From Bradyrhizobium viridifuturi (lineage in GTDB: Bacteria; Pseudomonadota; Alphaproteobacteria; Rhizobiales; Xanthobacteraceae), in assembly GCF_001238275.1 (NCBI RefSeq), contig NZ_LGTB01000010.1:124001-188000 (forward strand): DNA of 64,000 bases, written 5' to 3'. Under the pieces are notes generated by a model. The model searched no databases and was not told where the DNA came from. It was given only the letters and a program-made list of their open reading frames with translations. Shown piece after piece: positions 27,664-35,988 of the stretch. The stretch's first letter is position 1; the number at the start of each line of letters is the position of its first letter. The position numbers and the translations under genes are program-made.

Positions 27664-28892
27664 CAGCCGCTGAAAAACTAAGACAACGCGCCGACTACAC
27701 CCATAAGCATAACCTCAAAACGGGCAGGCACGGGTGGCTGAGGCTTACGCCCGCCTATTCGGTCAAGGTCGTCGAGGAGATTATATCTACGGTCGAGGGC
27801 CACGCGCGCATCTACGATCCATTCTGCGGAACGGCCACTACCGCGTTGAGCGCAGCTTACCACGGGCATCACGGTCTCACGACAGACATAAACCCTTTCC
27901 TCGTTTGGCTTGGTCAAGCCAAGACGGCAAACTATGACCTCGCTGCGGTCGAGGGTACACGGCATGCCTGCGCGCGCGCACTAGAGCTAGTGAGACGGCG
28001 CGGGGTCGATCCTGCTCCTGCTCCTGCTCTGCACAAAATCGAAAGATGGTGGGCACCATCTGCGTTGGAGTTCTTGAGGACGCTTCGGGCTGCCATAGAC
28101 GCGGTAACTCAGCCATCGTCGCCTCAGCGAACTCTGCTTCTCGTGGCCTTCTGTCGAACTTTGATTAGCGCATCCAATGCTGCGTTCAATCACCAATCCA
28201 TGTCTTTCAAAGACGCTGACCAAATTGCATTGGCGCTCGACCTGGACATGGCCGGGCTGTTCGCTGAAGACGTGCGTTTCATTCTCAACGGTGCAACAGA
28301 TAACCCCGTCGGTGAAGCTGAAGTATTGCTCGGCGACGCGCGATCTCCCGAACTCTCGATTGATCAACCAGTCAACCTAGTCGTTACCTCGCCCCCTTAT
28401 GCGAACCGAATGAGCTACATTCGAGAACTTCGTCCGTACATGTACTGGCTTGGCTTTCTCGTAAACGGCCGAGATGCAGGCGAAATGGACTGGGAAGCCA
28501 TCGGAGGTACGTGGGGCGTTGCGACGAGCCGACTTACGGATTGGAAGCCCTCATCGGAGGAGTTCTCTCTGGACGTCCTGCGCGATGCCATTGAAAGGAT
28601 AGCTCACGGCGACAACAAAAACGGAAAACTCCTTTCAAATTACGTCGCCAAATATTTCGACGACATGTGGGCACACTTCCGGGGTCTCAGAACCATTCTG
28701 GCTGACGACGCGAGACTTCACTACATCGTGGGGAACTCAACCTTCTATGGCGTTCTGTTGCCAGTCGAAGAAATCTATATGGCGATGCTGAAGGAATTGG
28801 GTTTTGCGAAGGTCGAATGCCGCGCTATACGAAAGCGCAACTCGAAGAAAGAACTGATCGAGTTTGACGTAACGGCTCGATGGCGGGCTTAA
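27660..28892 (+). CDS. Site-specific DNA methyltransferase
   Basis: A 410-aa SAM-dependent amino-methyltransferase. Motif I is at residues 53-58 (DPFCGTATTAL), the SAM-ribose acidic contact follows at TDINPF (75-80), and the catalytic motif IV is TSPPY at 243-247. TSPPY is typical of N4-cytosine and some N6-adenine enzymes. The about 190 residues between motifs I and IV could hold the target-recognition domain, an alpha-like order. ATG 27660 overlaps the stop of the upstream putative endonuclease, so the pair is translationally coupled. It presumably protects host DNA. Target sequence unknown. Confidence 0.85.
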   Translation: MTAAEKLRQRADYTHKHNLKTGRHGWLRLTPAYSVKVVEEIISTVEGHARIYDPFCGTATTALSAAYHGHHGLTTDINPFLVWLGQAKTANYDLAAVEGTRHACARALELVRRRGVDPAPAPALHKIERWWAPSALEFLRTLRAAIDAVTQPSSPQRTLLLVAFCRTLISASNAAFNHQSMSFKDADQIALALDLDMAGLFAEDVRFILNGATDNPVGEAEVLLGDARSPELSIDQPVNLVVTSPPYANRMSYIRELRPYMYWLGFLVNGRDAGEMDWEAIGGTWGVATSRLTDWKPSSEEFSLDVLRDAIERIAHGDNKNGKLLSNYVAKYFDDMWAHFRGLRTILADDARLHYIVGNSTFYGVLLPVEEIYMAMLKELGFAKVECRAIRKRNSKKELIEFDVTARWRA

Positions 28893-29276
28893 AGGCAAGC
28901 ATTGCGATCGCCCTACATGCTTTCCCACCGATATGCGGCCTTCCTTCAAGAGCATAGCAACCCTCGCCCCCATTGCAGACGCGAATGCAGATCGGAGCGT
29001 AGGTACCCATAGGGGCCAAGCCTCGCTGTGAGCATACGAACAAGTGGCAGTGAGACTGGATCAGATGCTAATGCAATCGCATTATCAGGCTATGATCGCA
29101 GCCCCATGGGGGACATTCGGGCGGTGATGATCTTGTATACCCGCTCAAAAAAATCCGCCAAATCTGGCATCTGACTTCGTTGCTTGCGAACTGGCACCGG
29201 TATTCAATCGCATAGTGGCGAACGGTCGCCCTGCAAGGGTTGTCAACGATTACGTCGTTCGGCTAGAAGTGGGACA
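28893..29276. other. Intergenic between methyltransferase and right end
   Basis: About 380 bases with no supported gene. It contains the right copy of the subterminal repeat (29269-29290 begins here). Confidence 0.4.
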
Positions 29277-29290
29277 CTAAGGTGAGACAT
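29269..29290 (+). repeat. Subterminal repeat, right copy
   Basis: GTGGGACA, five variable bases, then GTGAGACAT. It matches 23004-23025 at 18 of 22 positions in the same orientation and lies 59 bases inside the right attachment core. Confidence 0.4.
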
Positions 29291-29642
29291 CCTGTCCCGC
29301 CTTCTGCCGTCGCTCCCGGAAATCAAGGCCCAACGACGATGGTGGATGCTCCTGCCGGGCCCACCATTCAGAACGCGGCGTCGAATCCGCGCCTCCGCCG
29401 CCGCCTTCATCGGGCGGCACGCCCGACATTTCTGCAATCAGATTAAAGGGTTGACGGAAAGTCGGCGTGAGCTGCCCACCACGCCACGTGGAGTTCGAGA
29501 GTACAAAATTTAGAAGACAGCGCTTGTCCGCTGCCGGGCGTTTCTCGAAAAGTCGCTGCGCATCTTTGGCAACTGTTAATAGCTTGACGCCTTCGTCCAT
29601 GTAGGACTGCTCGGCAGCCTGGTGCCAGCCAATCTCTCGCAA
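29277..29642 (-). pseudogene. Large serine recombinase, C-terminal fragment
   Basis: About 121 codons reading SYMDEGVKLLTVAKDAQRLF, CLLNFVLSNSTWRGG and LTPTFRQPFNLIAE, the characteristic C-terminal end of rhizobial large serine recombinases (recombinase/zinc-ribbon type). The catalytic and most of the DNA-binding parts are missing upstream of about 29660. The tail overlaps the right 19-bp attachment core, which encodes the SEWWARQ segment, so this element may have had its own attachment point at the same place. Confidence 0.7.
29350..29368 (+). repeat. Right attachment core (attR)
   Basis: Identical over 19 bases to the tRNA-Ile 3' end copy at 22946-22964. Identity stops on both sides (ATGC before, CAGA after). 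Confidence 0.85.
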
Positions 29643-29797
29643 ACAGCGATCCTGGCTGCTTAATCTTAATAGTGATTAGCGCTAAAAGCGGACCTATTGC
29701 TGCGTCAATCAAAGCAGCATCGGAGCCGGATTTGTCCACTGAAGGGAATGGACGGTAAGCCGTTAGGATCCGACCGTTCATCAGAGGCTCGACAACT

Positions 29798-30073
29798 CTA
29801 AGGGATCAACTTCGGTGGCAGCCTTTCCTTCAGCCTCTTCAATATAGGGCTGGGAACTGGTTGCTTGAGCCTCTTGAACAGCGCAGCAAATGCCTCGTGA
29901 ATGAGAACGTCAACTGGAACGTCTTGTTGCGCTGCGAGCACCTTGATCGCGCGAAAAGCCTCTGGGTCGAAATAGCCGGCAATCATCCTTTTGCCTTCTC
30001 GCCCTCCGCGACGCGCATTGCGATCCTTGAGGTCACTGCCTCGTTTGGCAGCGTTTCGGCTTTTGAACTCCAT
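29798..30073 (-). CDS. Antitoxin-like ribbon-helix-helix protein
   Basis: 91 aa from ATG 30073 (GTG 30082 is possible). A basic N-terminus (KSRNAAKRGSDLKDRNARRGG) is followed by an RHH fold: beta strand KRMIAGYFDPEAF, helix RAIKVLAAQQDV, helix PVDVLIHEAFAALFKRL. This pattern matches the antitoxin-like RHH proteins that in rhizobia commonly sit beside ParA-type ATPases. No ParA and no toxin gene adjoins it here, so it is an orphan regulator or the leftover of a partition or toxin-antitoxin unit. Confidence 0.6.
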   Translation of the reverse strand: MEFKSRNAAKRGSDLKDRNARRGGREGKRMIAGYFDPEAFRAIKVLAAQQDVPVDVLIHEAFAALFKRLKQPVPSPILKRLKERLPPKLIP

Positions 30074-30336
30074 TGTTAACACCGCTAGATTGTTATCGTC
30101 CGCTGAGCAGCCTCGCAGGAGGATGCAAAAGAATCAACGACTATGTCCTGATATTTGGAGCCTCCGGCTGTGCCGCATGTAACGGCGACGATGACTCTCC
30201 TGTCTAGGATATTTCGGGATTTAGTTTGGTCCTTCGGCTTGTCCTTGCTTTTAATCGATGAGCACTCAGCAAAGTGCTTGCAAACGTTGCGGCGGCGGAG
30301 GATGAAACTAGCGTTGAAATTGTATTTTAGGCCGCC

Positions 30337-33300
30337 ATGATTGAACCGACTTATAATATTGCCGATCTCCCCGATTATCCCGCTTTCCAGCAGCTGGCTC
30401 GTGCATTGTGGCGCAACGGCTCCGTTCGCGGCGCCTCGGTCCTGGTTGGTGCCGGCCTCAGCAAGAATGCGGAGCGGCCTGGCGAAGATACGCCCGAACC
30501 ACCCTTGTGGTCTGAACTCATGACGGAAATGGTCGAGCGGCTGTATCCGCACGATCAGAAGAGAGCGCCAAGCAACCCCCTGCGCATTGCCGAAGAATAC
30601 CGAACCTATTTTGGTCAGGCGGGGCTCGACGACTTTCTCCGGACACGGCTTCCGGACAAGTCGTGGTCCCCAGGACCGCTGCATGGCGCTCTGCTGAGCT
30701 TACCGTGGGGCGACGTGCTCACGACCAATTGGGACACGCTCCTTGAACGCGCCGAACACACCAGCGACCAATCTTACGAGGTCGTAAGAACGGAAGCCGA
30801 TCTCACCCACGCCCGATCGCCGCGCATCGTGAAACTACACGGATCGATCGGTGATCCAGGTCCCCTCATCTTCGCGGAAGAAGATTACCGAACCTACCCC
30901 GTGAAGCACGCGGCCTTTGTTAATCTTGCCCGGCAAATCTTTATCGAGAACGAGTTATGTCTGATCGGCTTTTCCGGCGATGATCCCAACTTCCTGCAAT
31001 GGGCTGGCTGGGTACGCGATCATCTCGGCGGCAGCGCGCGCCGAATATACCTGGTCGGCAATCTGCGGCTGGAACGAGCAACCAGGAAGTATCTGGAAGC
31101 TCATAACGTTGCGCCGATTGATTTCTTCCCCATCGTTGAAAAACTGTCGCCGAGCCTTCAGCATGCCGCAGCGATCCGTATTTTCATCGATGAGCTGCGC
31201 AAGGTGAAGCCGCCTTTACGGCACGAATGGAAGTTGACCGCCCACGGCGAATTTCCTTTGGCTAAGGCAGGCGGTGATGCTCACCAGCGCATTCACAAGG
31301 ACAGCGAATTTGCCGCCGATCTGCTGAAGCGGACAATTCCCTTCTTCAAGGCCGACCGCGGCAACTATCCCGGCTGGCAGATCTGCCCGGCCCATCTGCG
31401 CCGGTCAATCGCTTACACCGGTGATGCGCATTGGTTGGTACGAAAGCCGGTGCTCGATCTTTTAGAGCCGAAGCTGCGTGCCGAAGCCCTATTCGAGATT
31501 CTGTGGCGCCGCACGCTCGCATTTGTTCCCTTGGATGTTCGGCTTGCCGAGGCACTCACGGAGATTGTCGACAATAAGTCACCCGAGATCGACCCCGATG
31601 CGCGCCTGGAATTCGCGCTGGCGCTTATGCGAGACGCCCGTGTTTCACGTGACGAGGAGGGCATGCAGCGATGGGCAGCGTTTATCGATACGGAAGCCGC
31701 CGCCGATGCACTTGTCCGGCAAGAGGCTCAGTATCAATGGTGCTTGCGCGCGCGTGATCGGATGGAATTCGATACGTTGGCAGCAAGGCTTGCCAAGCTA
31801 AAGTCGGACGATCCAATCTGGAGATTGCGGCGTGCTGCCTTGCACACGGAGTGCGGCGAATACGCGAAAGCGGCGAAGCTGATCAAAGACGCGATGGCGG
31901 ATCTCGAACGCCGTCACCGGCTCGATCGCAATTCGTTGGTTGTCAAATCGCAATTGGGATGGGCCAGTTGGATCAACAGGGCATCTGAGACGTGGGATTC
32001 GATTGGTCAAGCCGACCGTCCTCTTCTCTCCAGGGACTTCAAGGAACTCGATATCGCCCCCCGAGCGGAGGTTGAGTACATAGAAAATAGCGCCGCCAGA
32101 ATCATAAAGAAACGCAACGAAGATACTGTCGCCGTTCAACCCGCATTCGAGGCGGGACATTATCGCCACGGTGCAGCCGAAACGCATTTCGGTTCAAATC
32201 CTGCTCTCGAATTGCTTTACGAGTTCGATCAACTCATCGAGCATATCGGCCTTCCTCTCCGCATCAATCGAGTTGATGTCTCCTCGACGGCGGCGCTTGC
32301 CGTTGTAGAGGCGGCTCCCCAATCCGACCCGGAATGGTTTGTCTGGCTCTTCCGCGCTTTGCACTCTCATTTCGAAAAGCCGTTTGAGCGGCATTTCAGC
32401 CGGGTCGCGACTGCGCGAATACCGGCGACGACGGCTTCGCTCCTTCATTCCATCATTGGGTCCGCGGTCGCGTTCTGGGCTCGCCGTATCAAGGATGCGC
32501 GCGCCGCCGAAGCTAAGAACGATCTTGGCTACGCCGTCGATGCATTGCGCCTGATGTTGATGGCCTTGGCGCGCCTGACGGTTCGAATGAGTCCCGAAGA
32601 AGCGTCTCAGGCGCTGCAAATGGCGAGCGATCTGGCGAAGGATCCCATGGTCACTCACCATTGGTTGATCGATGCCATCGGCGAATTGGCAAAGCACGCG
32701 GTCAAAGCTCTTCCAACGGCGCAACGGGGTACGGCCGCCCTCACCTTACTCGAATTTCCGTTGCCTTCGGAAAAGGGTGTACAGGGGTCGTATGCTTCCT
32801 GGCCGCAGATCGTTTTTGATATTTGGAATACACGGCCCAGCCGTCAGCCGGCCGACACCCGTTGGGATCATCGGATAGGTCAACTCCTGGCTGCGTCCCA
32901 AAAAGGCAACACCGACAGACCGATAGCCATCCCACAGCTCGCTTATCTCGCTTTTAACGAGACGCTCAAACCTGACGAAATCACGGCTTTCGGCAACGCG
33001 CTCTGGTCGGACCTCGATGCACAAGAGGGGGGGCTTCCGGCAAATACATATCTCAATGCTGGTCTGTTTCTGAAGATGCCTGCACCGGAGAGTATTGATA
33101 GACATGCGAGGCTGTCTGCTCGGCTGCTGGGCTTGGACTTACGCGATGTCATGCGGCTCCCCTCTCCGTTAAACACAAGCGTGATGGGGGATAAGACCAA
33201 CCATTTGGCCTCAATTACGAATGCAGCCCGCTTCGGTCTCACCATTTCAGCCGATCGGGCAGCGCAAATGTTCGACGAGATCACCGCGTGGGAGATTCAA

Positions 33301-34020
33301 AAGGTAGAGGGTGACAGGGATCCTTTCGGCGTGTCGTTCGCTAAGAGTTTCAACGATGCGATCCGGCTTGCCGCGGGTTATGCGTTAACCGTCGCCATCG
33401 TACCCGCCATGCGCACTGACCAACGGACGATCGAGCGGGCGCATGCCCTTATTGTGTTCATTGGACGTACGCAGTCTTGGACCAGCATGCAGGCGTTGCT
33501 ATACTTTATCGCATCGGCAACGGATGTCACCGACGAGGCCATTTCTGTTATCCGCGCAAGATTGCTCGGTTCGGATCCCGAGCAGGTAGGAAGTGCCGCG
33601 CAGGCCATAGTCGTGTGGGCGCGATTGGTCCTTAGCGGAACACTTCCCGAATTGCCGCAAACGCTTATCGAACGGCTTATAACGACGATCGAAGTGCGCC
33701 GCCCAATCGGTCTTCTCGCCCTGCTCGATGCCGCGCTCAAATTGCTAAAGCTGGATTTCCTGGGGCCGGAAGACCTGAAGCGCCTGACAGAAACGATCGC
33801 GGAGATTCGTGGAGTCCGCTACGAGGATATCGCACTGAACAGCATGGAGGCCGTTTCAGCTTCACTCGTACGTGCAGAGTGCGTCAAGCTCGCCGTTGCA
33901 CTCAAGGCGCGTACCAAAGACGACGGATCACTTCAGGCGTGGATCGATGAAGCCCGTATTGATTCCTTGCCTGAAGTCCGGTTTAGCCTGACGGAGCCCG
34001 ATCAAGATGATCCAGAGTAA
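30337..34020 (+). CDS. SIR2-domain defence protein, DSR-like
   Basis: A 1227-aa protein with an N-terminal sirtuin-like NAD-binding domain (about residues 15-275) and a long helical C-terminus without recognised domains. SIR2 motifs seen: GAGLS at 38-42, TTNWD at 129-133 (Asn131), KLHGS at 166-170 (His168) and GFSGDDPNF at 211-219. Asn131 and His168 sit almost exactly where Asn133 and His171 sit in Bacillus DSR2, an anti-phage NADase that depletes NAD+ when its helical C-terminus senses phage tail-tube protein. By analogy this is an abortive-infection effector whose C-terminal about 900 residues (segments such as LARLTVRMSPEEASQALQMA, LLDAALKLLKLDFLGPEDL) act as sensor. ATG 30337 has only a weak ribosome site. 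It converges with the AbiE pair 42 bases downstream. Confidence 0.82.
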   Translation: MIEPTYNIADLPDYPAFQQLARALWRNGSVRGASVLVGAGLSKNAERPGEDTPEPPLWSELMTEMVERLYPHDQKRAPSNPLRIAEEYRTYFGQAGLDDFLRTRLPDKSWSPGPLHGALLSLPWGDVLTTNWDTLLERAEHTSDQSYEVVRTEADLTHARSPRIVKLHGSIGDPGPLIFAEEDYRTYPVKHAAFVNLARQIFIENELCLIGFSGDDPNFLQWAGWVRDHLGGSARRIYLVGNLRLERATRKYLEAHNVAPIDFFPIVEKLSPSLQHAAAIRIFIDELRKVKPPLRHEWKLTAHGEFPLAKAGGDAHQRIHKDSEFAADLLKRTIPFFKADRGNYPGWQICPAHLRRSIAYTGDAHWLVRKPVLDLLEPKLRAEALFEILWRRTLAFVPLDVRLAEALTEIVDNKSPEIDPDARLEFALALMRDARVSRDEEGMQRWAAFIDTEAAADALVRQEAQYQWCLRARDRMEFDTLAARLAKLKSDDPIWRLRRAALHTECGEYAKAAKLIKDAMADLERRHRLDRNSLVVKSQLGWASWINRASETWDSIGQADRPLLSRDFKELDIAPRAEVEYIENSAARIIKKRNEDTVAVQPAFEAGHYRHGAAETHFGSNPALELLYEFDQLIEHIGLPLRINRVDVSSTAALAVVEAAPQSDPEWFVWLFRALHSHFEKPFERHFSRVATARIPATTASLLHSIIGSAVAFWARRIKDARAAEAKNDLGYAVDALRLMLMALARLTVRMSPEEASQALQMASDLAKDPMVTHHWLIDAIGELAKHAVKALPTAQRGTAALTLLEFPLPSEKGVQGSYASWPQIVFDIWNTRPSRQPADTRWDHRIGQLLAASQKGNTDRPIAIPQLAYLAFNETLKPDEITAFGNALWSDLDAQEGGLPANTYLNAGLFLKMPAPESIDRHARLSARLLGLDLRDVMRLPSPLNTSVMGDKTNHLASITNAARFGLTISADRAAQMFDEITAWEIQKVEGDRDPFGVSFAKSFNDAIRLAAGYALTVAIVPAMRTDQRTIERAHALIVFIGRTQSWTSMQALLYFIASATDVTDEAISVIRARLLGSDPEQVGSAAQAIVVWARLVLSGTLPELPQTLIERLITTIEVRRPIGLLALLDAALKLLKLDFLGPEDLKRLTETIAEIRGVRYEDIALNSMEAVSASLVRAECVKLAVALKARTKDDGSLQAWIDEARIDSLPEVRFSLTEPDQDDPE

Positions 34021-34062
34021 GCGGGAGACACTTTGCCAACGGAAGGACCATAGCCTGACTGG

Positions 34063-34983
34063 TCATGACGTCTTTTTGGACAGAACCTCTTCTAGTCGTG
34101 CGACGAGAATGGCTCGCTTGTTCGCGGACAGCTTATCCAGATTCTGCTGGCGCCAGCGCACGGCGGGCAAGTCGGCGGCGCCAGGTACGGCTAGCAGATC
34201 CCAGTTGGGCTGACCTTTTTCAAACGAGATCAGAAACTTACGATGATTGTCGGGCATATCGCCGACAATCGACTTTATCAATGCCGCTCTCGCAGCGAGC
34301 AGATCCGCAAGCTCGACGGGATCACGGCTCATGCCAGCGAAACCATGCTTGAACGCATCCTCGATATTCTTAAGCGTCGGCGCCAGCACTTCCGACATCG
34401 GCCGGTCGTGGCTCAGTAGGTAGACGATGAAGGCCTTGCGTAAGTCGTCGCTGATGCCTTCGTTGGCAATCAGATCGCGTACATCGAAAAGGTCACGGGG
34501 ATGCTGACGATCGAGGGCTGCAACAATCTTGCCGCCATAAAGATCTTCGAATGATACGGTTCGCGCCTCAGCAAACCCGAACTCCTCTTCAACAGCCGGT
34601 TTGACCGGAACTATTGCTGGCTCGAAGACGCAACCACGTAGAACGGGCGTCACTTCAATCTTGATCTGTACGCCTTGTGAGCGGACGATCAGTTTGACGA
34701 CGGCATTTTCGGTCTTGCTCTCGGTGATTTGCGCATCGGGAATTTTTGCTTTGATCTTACTGGCAATGCGTTTCATGGCGTCGTCGATATTGGCCAACGA
34801 TTCCGTTCGCGGCGCTACGGGCAAATAGGTGAGATCGATATCGACCGACAGACGTGGAAGATCGCGAACAAACAAATTGATCGCGGTACCGCCCTTGAGA
34901 GCAAAACAGGCTTCATCCGTCACGAAAGGCAGGGCGCGGATGAGCAGGGCAACTTGCCGCTTGTAGACATCAGCGAACGCCAT
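34063..34983 (-). CDS. abiEii: AbiEii-type nucleotidyltransferase toxin
   Basis: 306 aa with the AbiEii/AbiGii signature: KGGTAINLF near residue 30 and the metal-binding DxD in RLSVDIDLTYLPV, followed by FEDLYGGKIVAALDRQHPRDLFD. The family are type IV toxins that transfer nucleotides to tRNA or related targets and give abortive infection. It starts inside the 3' end of the AbiEi gene (14-base overlap), the standard order of antitoxin then toxin. The N-terminus MAFADVYKRQ looks like the famous sequencing-adapter peptide, but its codons differ from adapter sequence and it matches the family's FADIYRRQ, so it is genuine. Confidence 0.9.
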   Translation of the reverse strand: MAFADVYKRQVALLIRALPFVTDEACFALKGGTAINLFVRDLPRLSVDIDLTYLPVAPRTESLANIDDAMKRIASKIKAKIPDAQITESKTENAVVKLIVRSQGVQIKIEVTPVLRGCVFEPAIVPVKPAVEEEFGFAEARTVSFEDLYGGKIVAALDRQHPRDLFDVRDLIANEGISDDLRKAFIVYLLSHDRPMSEVLAPTLKNIEDAFKHGFAGMSRDPVELADLLAARAALIKSIVGDMPDNHRKFLISFEKGQPNWDLLAVPGAADLPAVRWRQQNLDKLSANKRAILVARLEEVLSKKTS

Positions 34984-35827
34984 GCAAATCCTCAGGCACC
35001 GTTATGTGGTAGGTTGGATCGAGAACACCGCCTTTGACAAGCATACGCTTACCACTGCCGAGATCGACATTTTCTTTCTTGACGTGCTTGAGCCATGGAT
35101 GCTGATGCCGATCGGCAAAGAAGAAGAACAGCCGCTTCACCTTCACACTGGTGCAGTCGTTCAGTAGTTTCTGCAGGCGTTTTGGCCGCAGATTGCTGAG
35201 GCCGCCGAACAGGGCGTCAACCTGATCAAAGCTCTCGTGGTGTGGCAGCTCATCGAGCAGCTCAAGAACTGCGCGTTCCGGCGTTGAGAGTGTCAGGGGC
35301 CAATCCCACTGACCCCAGGTAAGCTCCGTGACCTCGCCGCCACGAAAACTCGTCGCGTCGCGGGCCTCGCCTTTGTCGACGTTCCATCTGAGGCTACCCA
35401 GCCCCTTGGTCACCGGCTCGTTTTTGAAGAGCCGTTGGTCATTGTGATAGACGAAGCGGGCCTTAAGCGGCAGTTTGGAAACCCAGCCGGGCGGCGCCTT
35501 GGGGCCGTACAAATGGACGGGCGTGGCCGGTGACTGCGCGAGGTAATGAGCATAGCCCTGCAATTCGAGCGCCGTGCGTCCGCCGACGACGAGCGGCGAG
35601 TAATTCAGGATAGTCTGGAGCGAGATCACGACCTGCTGCCAGCTCAAAGTCCCACGGGGCCGGCGAAACACACTGCGGGTCGGCTGTTCGAGCCAACCTG
35701 ATTTGACATAGAGGTGTTGGAGCTGCGGTGAGTAGCCCTGAGCCGTGAGCCATGCGGCATCCACAAGCATTCCCTCGGGAAGCTTGCTGGCGAGCTGGTT
35801 TAGAAGTCCTCCTTTTTCTCTATTCAT
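34970..35827 (-). CDS. abiEi: AbiEi-family antitoxin
   Basis: A 285-aa protein with an N-terminal winged-helix region (AWLTAQGYSPQLQHLYVKSGWL, RSVFRRPRGTLSWQQVVIS) and the AbiEi C-terminal domain (LTLSTPERAVLELLDELPHHESFDQ; GSGKRMLVKGGVLDPTYHI). AbiEi represses its own operon and counteracts AbiEii. It is first in a two-gene minus-strand operon and divergent from the giant STAND gene, with 161 AT-rich bases between them that should hold both promoters and AbiEi operators. Confidence 0.9.
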   Translation of the reverse strand: MNREKGGLLNQLASKLPEGMLVDAAWLTAQGYSPQLQHLYVKSGWLEQPTRSVFRRPRGTLSWQQVVISLQTILNYSPLVVGGRTALELQGYAHYLAQSPATPVHLYGPKAPPGWVSKLPLKARFVYHNDQRLFKNEPVTKGLGSLRWNVDKGEARDATSFRGGEVTELTWGQWDWPLTLSTPERAVLELLDELPHHESFDQVDALFGGLSNLRPKRLQKLLNDCTSVKVKRLFFFFADRHQHPWLKHVKKENVDLGSGKRMLVKGGVLDPTYHITVPEDLHGVR

Positions 35828-35988
35828 AATTTATAATATAGCACATTTTAAAACCAAATGCCAGTTTGACAATTCCTAGAAAGATCAATTATGTATTGAT
35901 ATATGGCAGGAAACGTAAACCGACATCGGCTTGTTGACGCCTTTGAAGCAGATGTTGCTCCTCGAACAAATACTGAACAAAATAGCAT
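35828..35988. promoter_or_regulatory. Divergent promoter region of abiE and the STAND gene
   Basis: 161 bases, clearly AT-richer than the genes around it. TATAATAT-like hexamers lie close to the abiEi start (about 35832-35842, minus strand). An imperfect inverted repeat around the TTATGTATTGATATATGG segment (35888-35906) may be an operator. Exact elements are not defined. Confidence 0.4.

Larger units (their letters stand above)
22946..29368 (+). mobile_element. 6.4-kb tRNA-integrated element carrying a restriction-modification pair
   Basis: It is bounded by a 19-bp direct repeat of the tRNA-Ile 3' end, with an integrase gene next to the tRNA as is usual for genomic islands. Cargo: two small proteins, a large inverted repeat, a serine resolvase with a probable res region, and an endonuclease/methyltransferase pair. 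Composition is AT-richer than the flanking symbiosis genes. There are no conjugation or replication genes, so it would need a helper to move between cells. Confidence 0.8.

Noticed and set aside
34954..34983. AbiEii N-terminus MAFADVYKRQ resembles the adapter-derived peptide ADVYKRQ seen in contaminated assemblies
   Set aside because: The codons (GAT GTC TAC AAG CGG CAA) differ from transposase-adapter sequence, and the residues match the normal AbiEii start (FADIYRRQ).
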